The translations under genes and the position numbers were made by a program. DNA of 64,000 nt from Gavia stellata (taxonomy: Eukaryota > Chordata > Aves > Gaviiformes > Gaviidae): the NCBI RefSeq assembly GCF_030936135.1, contig NC_082603.1:26254880-26318879 (forward strand), written 5' to 3'. Below are positions 12,688 to 22,677 of this stretch, one piece after another (positions within the stretch are counted from its first letter, which is position 1; every line of letters begins with the position of its first letter). Under the pieces are notes generated by a model. That model was given only the letters and a program-made list of their open reading frames with translations, did no database searches and was not told the DNA's origin.

Positions 12688-14851
12688 CTAGAAGGAAAGA
12701 CAGAGATGACAAACAATGTCTGTTGGACAGCAGTGGCAGATCAATACCTACAGTATGAGAAAAGGAGGAAAAAAACCCTTCCTGGATAAAACTGAAAAAT
12801 CAAGTAAGATCTGAGCTGTGCCTTGAAAGAGCCAATGGATTTTGTTCTTCCACCCTTAGGTTTCCTGTCAGAATACCATGTGCTGCCCAGACCTAGCCAT
12901 TAATGCTAGGTGGGCATTTCAGAGTTGACTTCTTCAAGTATTAACCCAATCCTTCCTATGAACAGTTTTGTCTTTGAATTTTATTGAATGGAGATCAACA
13001 ATAGTTTGAAGAATTATGTCTAGCTGACTAAAAAGTCAAATTTCCTAAAAGCTTTGGTTATTTTGGTAGAAGAATCTAAAAGACATGAAGTCAAAATATT
13101 TTCACAAAACCTTCTTTCATTTTGCATCAGGATACAGGTAAGAAAAAGAAGCAGCAAGAGACAGGTAGGCAAGCCCGAGGTCTTCCCCCCACAACGCAGG
13201 AGGCACCGCTTCAGGCTCATACTGTAGATCCAAGAGAGACCTAGATTTGTAGTCTGGTTTACCACAGCTTTGCTGAACATCAGGCAATGAATGAATCCAT
13301 CCTCAAAGAGTTGTTCCACTTTATCTTAGTAAATGGACATGGAGGAACCACAGTATGTCTGCTTCTGCAGCCATATTCTGGTTACAGCGACTCATTTCTC
13401 CCATGGTCCAGCCCCTATTCTGCACAACTCTCTCACTGCAAGTTTTCTGTACAAGTGTCTGCCACATCTCTCAAGAAAGCCCCAGCCACGAGGCTATTTT
13501 TTAGTCTGACCTCAATTTCCATCTGCAGTCTGAGATCCTTCCTGCTGAAAAGTCAACAAATGAGATGGGTCTCCAGGAAATACAGTCAGTGTAGTGAACC
13601 TGATTTTTTTTTCTGAGAGGAAAGCTGGTCGCTAGCCAAAAGTTTGGAATCAGCTCTTGTTTGCAATAGATGAAAAAATGTGAATATGGTTTCACTGAAG
13701 ACAAACAATTCAAAATCTCTCTGAGGCCAAGAAATCTTTATAAGAGTTTTCTTTTTGGTTGGGGTTTTTTTGTGGGGGGAGAGGAATCCATTTTCATCTA
13801 AAAAAACCCCCAAACCTGTTTCCTTCCAAACACTCCCATCAGCCCAGTGACCAGGCAGATTTGTAGGAGATTTTCCTCTGCCCTATAATCTGTCAGACCT
13901 GCTGCAAGTGAGTGTACATGTCCATCGAGTGACTGGCACTGACGGAGGCTGCGTGGTGCAGGCTGGGGGCAAGTTTCTTCTTGGGGAGGGTTGCAAGGGT
14001 GTCCCAGGGAACACAGATCCTGCCTTGTGGGAGGACACCAGAACAGCTCAGCTTCTTCAGCCTTGCAAAACACCAGCTGAAAGGGGATACTATTGCTCTC
14101 TATAAATAGATCAAGGACGAGGGAGGCAGTGGAAAATAACAGAGACAAGAGGTGGTATTTAAGCTCAAGGACAGGACTAAAATGAGAATAAACTGGAAGT
14201 GAATAAACAGCACGGGAAATATGAAGGTTTCCAACCATCAGAGCAGGGAGGAGAGGAGCCACCCAATAAAAACAAATGCAAGCATAAAACTCAACTGGTT
14301 TTAAGAGGAACCTCATCAGCTTGTGGGCAGCACTGGACTCAGTTGTCCAGGAGAATGCTTCCTGTCCTATGTTCCTGATCCCAAATGAGTTCATACGAAA
14401 CCCACCTAAGCCAAAGAGTTCACAACCACAATTTTTGACTCCTAAGGTCTCTGCTTGACAGTTCAAGCATGGTCTTAGCTCATGACAATAGCACCTAATG
14501 TCTGAAATGAAGCATTTGTACCAAAAGACAGAAAGAAGAAAAAATGAAGCCTCATCTTTAGTGGCTGTTCTTATGCTACTTCTGCTTAGAAAATGGAGGG
14601 TGAAGGATAATCTTTCTTCCTCATACTCCAGTAAGTAGAGACCTCCTCATGAACATCTATTGCCTTGAGCTTTTATAAATTCTTGCAAAGCTTGACTTTC
14701 AAAGAAAAGCCTAGCTACTTTATTTCCACATGATCCATTTCCAACCCTGAATCCATCACAGAGCTCAAAGCAATTGCTTAGAAATTTTAGGGATCTCTCA
14801 CTATATTTAGTAAGGAAAAAGAAAAAAAAAATTTAAAAAAAGTCACATTAC
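12688..14851. other. Unit B intron 12, no supported feature
   Basis: A 222-codon minus-strand open frame (13798-14466) occurs here but has no recognisable domain, no conserved family motif and no splice context. I treat it as chance. The rest is ordinary intron sequence. Confidence 0.45.
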
Positions 14852-16924
14852 CGCCACTGCTCCATGCTGATCCCAGAGGTTTTTGGAAGACCTGGAAAGG
14901 TGGCAGAATTAATCAGCTTTGGGACTGTGGCAACAGAAAACAATTAACAAAATGCACAGACAGCCTATTGTTATGGAAACCGCATGACCCTTCTGGGAAC
15001 AAGCTATAGCATCACCCAGCTGATTCCACTGGGTTCACATGTGCTTACAGGTACATCAAAAGAGCTTATGTTAAAAGCATGCCACCATGTCTAGGTGCTC
15101 TGGCACCTAGACAAAGATCATGGCAGTCTTCTAAATTCACTTGCTCCCGGTTTGGTGTGTCTCTGTCTCTCTTGGAAGGGCAGGTACTTCACACCACACT
15201 GCACCTGCGTGCAGAGACCTCTGCATTAACTTGGCACATGATGCTTTGGGTACCAGAATCCACCTAATGGGGAAAGTAGCCCATATATCTCTGTGCTGAT
15301 CTCCATGGACATATCCTAGCCCTGCCATGACAAGGATCCTTGAGCTCTTAAAATAATCTCTGGCTGCATAGCCCTGGATAACACTGTGCTAACCCCAGGT
15401 GGTGCTGAGGCAGCACATATTCATCTGGCTCAGCCTGTGCTGCACAGCCCCATGACAGGGCTTTGCACAGCGAGCTGGCATCTACCTGCATGAACTGGTG
15501 GACACATCCATGTGCATCCCCTTTCTCTAGAGCTACTTCAGTGCGTCTTACCCCACTCCACAGAAAGCGCTGAGACCCCGAGCAATTCATGGGTACTTTC
15601 GGAGGGAAGAGAAAAACTCGGGGTTAGTCAACAACAATGCAGCTGAAATAGCTGGCTACCATGCAATGGCATTTTGGGCACACTTCTTGTCCTAGCAGAA
15701 GTGGCTCTGAAGAACAGGTATGGTTTCCAGTGAAGTGACTTTACTCCCACATTAATTTATACATTTAATCACAACAATCCATGCCAATAAGGCTCTACAA
15801 CACACTGCTAGCCCTGGAGAGCACCTTCTGGATGTGGGGATGCTGTTTAGATCCTTGGTAGTGATATCCATTTTCTTGGAGCCCATTGCTGGATGAGCTG
15901 TATGGCTCATGGGTTCCTGAGAACAGATCATATTTTGACCTCCCCATGCAAAACTCCCACAAAAGGCTGTCAGACCCACTTGGTAAGTTAAGTCCAGGTA
16001 TAGGGACTAAGTGTATTTAAGTGTATTTCACTATGAAGCCCATCAGGCACTTAACATGAAGCAGCAAAGCACTCCCAGAGGGGAGCAGCCTACCTCCCTG
16101 CACGCGGAAACTTCCCCACCTTGCAGATTTCCTATAACACAGACAAGACACATCCACACACTTACCATAGGTTTCAAAATGATAGCCAAGATCCTTTTCA
16201 CAAAAGCAGGAAGCCTGTAAGTATTGAACTGGGATTTCAGATTGGGGTCCATGATGTCTCCTTTGCTGGAAGGGCAGAGAGTGAAGGAGAAATCAGGACA
16301 AGCCAACAGTGCCAGAGCTACTGCAACAGCAGTGCTGTTTCCAAAGCAAGGTTTGTCTTAGAGGGGAGTTTCTAGAAGACAAAATCGGCCTGTTTCAGTC
16401 CAAAACACTGAACAAGAGATGCTCATGCGGGGTTTAGATGCTCAGGTGTAAATGCTCACTGCAAAAGTTATAGAGAAATCACCATGTTACTGCCTATGTT
16501 GTCAATGCCATAAAGGCTCTGGAGTGCTTTGCAGCGGTGGGGCCACATACAACCCTGGGCACGTTTCACCTTGAAGTGAGTGAGCAGCTGGGTGGGTGTT
16601 TGGCCACTAGCCAAGGCTAAGCCACTGCATCTCCAAGTTCTATAACGTGCGATGTTTCCATCATGCCATGGACTAATCACACACATAAAACCAGTTGCCA
16701 CAGCACTGCTGACGCATGGCACCTTACTACCCTACCGCGTTATTCGTGCATGTGTACTGCTCTTGTGAACTATGATGCTCATGCTAAATTCATCCCCCCA
16801 GAAATTGCTCCTCTGCTGCTCATTATTCAGTTTGCACTCACAAGAGTATAAACACTCTGGATGCAACCGCTGGCAACGCAGTGCCAAGTCTCATGGTCCA
16901 CACTGAAATGGGGGTTTTACTCCC

Positions 16925-17022
16925 AAGCAGTCCACCAGGTGAGCAGCACTATCTGAGAAAATCCCTCTGGGGAACAGCTCGTCTACCACGTAGTCAATCT
17001 TGGGTGGTGCAAAGGGAACAAG
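16925..17022 (-). pseudogene. Unit B exon 9 with destroyed splice donor
   Basis: The exon begins LVPFAPPKIDYVVDEL and should end 98 nt later, as in unit C. The two bases after that point (16924-16923) read GG on the minus strand, within GGGAGTAAAA. Changing one base would give the consensus GTGAGT, so the +2 T has most likely been replaced by G. A GTAAAA four bases further on could act as a cryptic donor but would shift the frame. Confidence 0.8.
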
Positions 17023-17365
17023 CTGCAAGAAAACCATCCCCGTTCAAGAGTCAACAAAGATGAATGATTCGTAGAGCCCTCTGTGAACCTCCCTGCCTCA
17101 CTAGTGAGGTGAGCGGGAAGTGGTGGGAAGCTTCGGCCCTCCTTGCTGCTGCAGGACAGCAAGACCCCATTTTCAAAGCGACCTGGGTTAGCAGCATCTG
17201 CCCCATGTCCTTTCCCGTCTCCAAGGCATTAACACAATTGTGACCCGGCACAGGCTCTACTCCTCTACACGTTAGAGAATAATTTTTAGAGGCTTCAAAA
17301 CACCAAGTATTTTCAATTAATTTGCATCATTGGAACAGCTCCCATATAGAAATCCCCATTGGCGG

Positions 17366-17425
17366 AACCACAGAATAATTTAGGCTAGAAGAGGTCCCTG
17401 GGGGCTCAACTGCTCCAACCCCCTT
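17366..17425 (-). mobile_element. Short CR1 3'-end relic
   Basis: The plus strand shows ACCACAGAATAATTTAGGCT, then AGAAGAGGTCCCTGGGGG and GCTCCAACCCCC, matching the reverse complement of the CR1 3' region. It lies in intron 9 side DNA of pseudogene B. Only about 60 bases are recognisable. Confidence 0.7.
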
Positions 17426-17685
17426 CCCACTTACCCACCAAGAAATTGGTAAACTACGGTTAACAGCTGAGGGATTGTGGAAACTGTTGTGAGTTTGGTA
17501 TTTATGGGAACACCAAACATGGTGGAAAAAACCAGTGCTTTAGAAAAGGGTGGTTGGAGGTATCTGAAGGTGATTCTCCTGTCTCCTGAGCCAGAAATAT
17601 AAACCAGATTGCTTCGGTTTGGAAAACAAACTTTTGCATTTGCCTTCCTCTTCATGATCCCTGCAGCAAGGAGGGATGGTCCCTG

Positions 17686-17762
17686 TTTTATGGGCAACAA
17701 AAGTGAAGATGGGAAGTGACTTGTCCAAACTCTGTAAGGAGCAGGGTTACAGCTCCAGGCAA
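17686..17762 (-). mobile_element. MIR-like SINE relic in pseudogene B
   Basis: The plus strand reads CCCTGTTTTATGGGCAAC, then GATGGGAAGTGACTTGTCCA and AGGAGCAGGGTTACAGCTCC. This is the reverse-complement order of a MIR core (gaaac.gaggc / gtgacttgccca / cagagctggga). It lies in intron 8 of unit B. Confidence 0.6.
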
Positions 17763-19478
17763 TCACAGGCATGAAAACCCACCGTATGCCCTGCATCTGA
17801 GAGGAGCTTTCTCGTCTGCTGGGTGGCCCGTTTCATGGTGGGCAAGCGCTGGAAGTAGCCGTCTCCTTCATAATATCCAATCTGAAGTGGTTTTGAACCA
17901 GCGTAAACCTGTGAGAAGAGGAGCCATCACTTGCACACGAGACGTACAAGATTGGACCATTCCCAGGGCTCAGGGAGCCAGCAACTGAGGTCTCCTGGGT
18001 TGGAGGAATGATAGGAGCAATAAGGCTGGTGAAAAGCAGTGTTGTCCAGAACATAGGTCTGCAGCAGTGGTCTTTGGTATGGTCTTTCTGACACCACCTC
18101 CTGCCATGTGAACATGTCCCAACTTTGAGATAGCACCTGTACAGACCACATGCCTGGGATGACTGGCTACGGACAGAGTTCAGGGGCCTGTTTCTCTAGG
18201 GCAAGCGACTGGCCTGTATTGTCTGGGTGTCAGGGACAAGTGAAAGATCCTAAGATCCTGGGACCTGAGCCAGAAAGACACGATCAGATGGCACAAGAGA
18301 GCTAATGGCAAAGGGCAATGATTTCGTAGGTCAGCGACTGTTAAATCGGGCTCTCTAATTAAAGGTGTGAGGAGTGAATTCCTCCAATCGGTAGAAATCA
18401 GCTCCTTTAGGGACTGGGCCAGGATGGAGCCAATAAGCTTGTTTTGGACATTGCTGGGAAGGGAAGGGGTCAGTATCTGGCAGGTCTCATCAGGGCAAGC
18501 CAACAGGGCCTGCCAACCCTGCTGTGCGACTGCTTCTTGTGGTTGCTCACGCTGGTGTCCTCTGCTCAGAAGGACACTTGCTTCCCTGGGTCCTTCACTA
18601 TCTTGAGACATGAATCCAGATAGGAATCTCCCAAGATCTCACTTTATTGCTGGGCAAATGGAGACATGGGATTGCCTCTGAGCCTCACCTCTTCATCAAA
18701 AGGGATGGGGGGCAAGGTGGGGTCCAGCCAGAACACCTCCTCGCAGAGCAGCGCCTTCATGCAGAGGGCCAGGCTGTCCACATCTCTCGCCATCGGCCCC
18801 AGCATCCCCATCACTGCAAGCACAAAGGCCTTATCACTGCAGGCAGATGGGCTGCTGCTGTCTCATAGTTACTGGTAGGGGCCCAGCATGGAAGAGTTTC
18901 AGTCAGGCCAGGGAAGAGGAATGGGGAATGAGTGCAATGTGCAAGAAGTGAGGAAGGAGGCCCAGCGGGGACAGTCTGTGAGTCTCAGAGCAGAGGCAAC
19001 CGACTGAGGCTGACCTCCTGGGCCAGGTTCTGCAGGCACAAGGCCCGCTCAAGAGGAGCAAGGACTACAGCCTTCCTGCCAACAGCAATACTGCCTGGCA
19101 GCAGCTGAAGCCAGCAGAGTCTCCTGGAAGATATCCAGTGAGATATCCCAGGCCTTTGGGATGCACATCTCACATTTCTCACTGCTATGCCTTGCATTGC
19201 CTGAACGGGTATTGCTTCAATTCTGCTCAGATTCAGCTAACACCTGCCACCATCCAGAACAGAATAAATAGTGCAAAAAGGTAACAGCACAAGGCAGGCC
19301 CTGGTCCAACAGATCACTGGTTTTGACTGGCCATGAGATGCATAATTGAGCAAGCACATTTGCCGGCATTTCAGCAGTAGGAGGAGATGTAATAAGCAAA
19401 GGTTTAACAGTAGTAACATGTCATCTGGATAGACTTACCTGATTTCATTCCTACGATAGGAGAAACCACACACAGTTT

Positions 19479-19520
19479 GCTAGGAACATAATGGGAACAT
19501 TGCTAGGAAAATAATGGGAG
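19479..19520. repeat. Short direct duplication at the unit B exon 6 acceptor
   Basis: The plus strand contains TGCTAGGAACATAATGGGA and then TGCTAGGAAAATAATGGGA about 22 bases later. On the gene strand this gives two successive TTCCTAG acceptor-like sites in front of the 41-nt exon 6. The site next to the exon (start 19479) preserves the family's exon length. Confidence 0.7.
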
Positions 19521-20605
19521 AAGCAGATTAGCAGCAGCTCTCGCTGTAAGGCAGGTCACCATGCTGAGCTGCAGACTCCCCGTTTGCCCCCAGTCAACAT
19601 CTAGGAGGGCAAAAGACCCCACAAAGACTTGACACTTTCTAGGACATGGAAAGAATTCCGTGGTCTGTAAGCTGCTAGGGGCTAGAGACAGTTTTTATCA
19701 TCTCCTTTCCCTGATGCATCTAATTTCTCATCTGTGAACACACCACCTCTGATAAACAGAAAACTCTTACTAGCAAAGCAAGGGCTGGAAAACATCTGAA
19801 AAGGAGATGACCTTGTAGTATTTGCTTTCAGTTTCCTGGCCAGGACTATTAAAAATTGAGTAAGTCTTTGCTGTGTTAAACAGATGGAGGTCATCACATG
19901 TCGTTAATAGAGCCCTTAGCCCTAGCTGACACAAGGGAACGGGCGGGTTAGGGTGCTAACTTAAACCTGGAGGAAACCACAGACACTACTGCGAATTTTG
20001 ATGCACTGTGGGGGACACTTTGCAGTCTCCACAGTGGGTGGAAGAAGGGGACAGATGTTGGGAAGTACCTGATCCTGTTGCCTGTGGGTTTGAGCCCACA
20101 CAACCCGCAGAAGCTGGATGGCAGGTGGATGCTGCCAGCTACATCTGACCCCATGCCCAGGGTAGAGCCTCCCCCTGTGATGAGAGCTCCCTCCCCTCCC
20201 GAGGAGCCCCCGGGGCTCTTCTGGTGGTTGAGAGGGTTTAGCATCTGGCTGAAGATGAGGTTGCTGCAGTCATAGCTGGGGAGAAGAGCAGCAGCAGGTA
20301 AGTGAGGTACTTCTATCTCTGCAAACCATAAGCACAAGGCACAGAGCATCCGTGCAGGGATAAGTGTGGAATTAATCCCAGCAGGTAGAATCAGCATGAA
20401 GTAGATTTGTTGGGACATCTGACTTTAAGAAGAAAGAGGTATCAAATATAAGAGAAATAATTTCAGATTGAAATGAGGAGGCAATTAACTCAACATGCAT
20501 GATTAGTTTGGACAAGGGTGGGAGCTTCTGCATGCAGGCCCACCCTCTCTCAGACAGCAAGGGTTACATGTTATAACGTTTTCATGAAGATGAACACGCG
20601 ATTAC

Positions 20606-20738
20606 TTTATCATCATCTGTGGGATGTTGGTTTTCATGAAGGAGATTGCCCCTGGTTCTTCAGAACCTGGACAATGATGCTGTCTTCTTCCTTCACTTGG
20701 CCCAGAAACTTCACCATCCCTCCAGAGGAGATGTGGCC
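20606..20738 (-). pseudogene. Unit B exon 4 with 1-nt deletion
   Basis: The matching exon is 134 nt in units A and C; here it is 133. Sequence on both sides aligns in different frames. The break lies in the run of C residues at about 20649-20652 (plus strand), where QGAIPF of the relatives should be encoded. After the shift a stop follows within five codons. The donor (GTAATC) and acceptor AG are still present. Confidence 0.87.
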
Positions 20739-22467
20739 CTTAGGGATGGGAAGCAAAGCTCTTTAGGTACCAGGAAAGATGCTGTCTGGAGCTGTGACAA
20801 TAACAGATATAAGTCCTGTTGCCTCCTGTGCCAAGTTCCCACCTAACTTTTCTCACAGGCAGAACAGGACCTGACTACCCCAGGGAAAACCAGATCAGAG
20901 CAGGTTAGAAATTTATGCAGAGACCAAAATTTCCATCAAAAGAAAGGCAGGTTTACTGTCCCACAATATTTGGTCCAGAACATCCTTGTCTGAGGGAACT
21001 GTCAGCCAGTCCTGATGAGGATGGGACATCCTGGCCTGTTCCCAGCCCCAAGCCAAGAGGCAGGGGAATTAGCTATGTACCTTGAAGTTAATGTGGTCCT
21101 TGATGCTGATGGGAATGCTGTAGAGCAGCCCCTTCTCCTTCTGCTTCTTCAGTTTCTGGAGCTGATCCTCACAGCCATGAATGAAGTCTATCATGCAGTT
21201 CACCTCCAAAGCCTCTCCAGAGCAGAGAAGAGCAGCAAGACAGATGAATGGATGGAAGGAAGGAAACAGTATTTAAATTGAGTTTTCAAGCTGAAGATTC
21301 AATCTCCTCAAACCTCCAGCATTTATTGTTCAGACCTTACCTATAAACTTTAGATGTTTCTTGCTGGGATAATTTTCTGCCCTGGATCTCTGTCCTACTT
21401 ATTTGCTCATAAGCCACCCTTGAGACATCACAGTATTGACAAATTGTACTCCCTAGCATTGCCGGTTCCCTCAGCAAATGCGCTGTTTTTTAATTTGAAA
21501 GCCCCCATTGCAGAAGAGCCCTGCAGCACCTCTCCCATGCTGGAGGTATCACTCACTTTGCCCATGTAGGAGTAGAGGACACTTTCTGGGGACAGGGATC
21601 CCTTCTTCAGCTTCTCCCCCAGCTCCACCATCGTCAGCGAGAGGACATGTGCAGTCTGGGTGCCTGGGTTCTGCAATGTGTAGGAAATCGGGTGCGGAGG
21701 GAAGAAAACAACAGCTGGTGTTGAGGCTGCAAATACCCAATTCTAACATCTGCCCAGAATGACCTTGAATAGAAAGTTTTAGGAGATACTCCCTGTAGAG
21801 ATGTAGACCTTCCACAAAGCACTGCGTGTGCTGGAGTGGGGCATTTGCTGACGGGGAATTTGCTGAGTTTTAGTTCATAAAAACAGAACCAAAAAAGGCA
21901 GAAAACTGCTTCTTGACTGGAGAGTTGCATGAACCTGTAAGAGAGGTTTGACCTGTCTCTGTTTACTCTCCCGCAGGCCTTCACCCCACTTCTAACTCTT
22001 AGACAATGTGTTGAATAGCAGTTCAACTAGCTGAAGTTTTACAAAATTTATCATTAACATGGGAAAAAAAAAGTGTGGGGGCTGTTTGCAATCTTCCCCC
22101 CCTATGGAGGGGCAGAGGTAAGAAGGATGGGAAAAGAAAGGCTTGGTGGTAGGGATGGATGAGGAGAAGGGGGCACAGGGAGGTCTGGGGTGGTGATCTG
22201 ATTCAGAGGGTCCCAAACTCCAATCCGGCATCTTTCATCCTCAGGATTCCCTCAACAGGTCTGTATTAAGAAACGCTTCCTTTACGCTGTCTTTACGGGA
22301 GGCTTTTTTGTGACAATGGAGGGTGGTGACCCTCAAAAAAATTGGTGATGATCCAAAACGTGCACATGCCCTAACCACCATTCAAAGAGTGATTGATCAG
22401 CACTCCCCTATTTCTTTGGTTACCCAAAATACAATCCGTTCCTCACACACACACTCCCCCAAATTAC

Positions 22468-22677
22468 CTCTTGCTTAAACCTGTGAGCTGCCTTCTCCAT
22501 TTGTTCCAGGGCCAGATCTCATGTCCTCCTTGCCTCCTCCATCTTCTGCTGGATCTGCCCATGTCCCAGCCATTTCAGTAGCACAATGGCTGCAGCTGAA
22601 CTGCAGAGCAGAGCCGAGAGGGTGCGAGGGTCTCCCCACGATGGATCTAGGATCTGCCACAGCTGCTCTTGGGTCAT
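22468..22677 (-). pseudogene. Unit B exon 1 with premature stop
   Basis: Seventy codons starting MTQEQLWQIL, followed by a hydrophobic stretch (SALLCSSAAAIVLLKWLG) that matches the membrane segment of unit A. The donor GTAATT follows codon 70. Codon 53, at 22519-22521, is TGA where unit A has an arginine codon two positions after the shared ART/QRT stretch. A CGA to TGA change at a CpG is the simplest origin. Downstream of the stop the frame stays open and conserved (DLALEQMEKAAHRFKQE) to the splice site. Confidence 0.88.

Larger units (their letters stand above)
12068..22677 (-). pseudogene. FAAH-like pseudogene, nearly full length (unit B)
   Basis: Copy of the same 15-exon gene, closest in exon 1 to unit A. 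Exons found on the minus strand: 22468-22677 (1), 21557-21670 (2), 21081-21212 (3), 20606-20738 (4), 20069-20275 (5), 19439-19479 (6), 18689-18813 (7), 17783-17908 (8), 16925-17022 (9), 16166-16265 (10), 14852-14891 (12), 12597-12687 (13), a decayed 14 near 12230-12300, and 12068-12196 (15). Lesions seen: in-frame TGA at codon 53; a 1-nt deletion in exon 4 (133 instead of 134 nt); GG instead of GT after exon 9; no recognisable exon 11; an 18-nt loss in exon 13; exon 14 barely recognisable. GGSSGG and SIKD remain, but the second catalytic segment reads DVAGSIHLP, changing one glycine of the family's oxyanion loop. Exon 3 is 44 codons against 48 in A and C. Exon 15 is fully open. Most exons still align well, so inactivation looks fairly recent. 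Production of an active amidase is very unlikely. Confidence 0.9.

Noticed and set aside
13798-14466. 222-codon minus-strand open frame in intron 12 of unit B
   Set aside because: No domain, signal or family motif, no codon pattern unlike its surroundings, and no splice or poly(A) context. Its length is possible by chance in GC-mixed intron DNA.
15541-15600. Possible exon 11 of unit B with donor GGGGTAAGA
   Set aside because: The piece bounded by a usable AG is not 41 nt and does not resemble the unit C exon 11 peptide (MPRFSDIVRSMRAK). I could not accept it.
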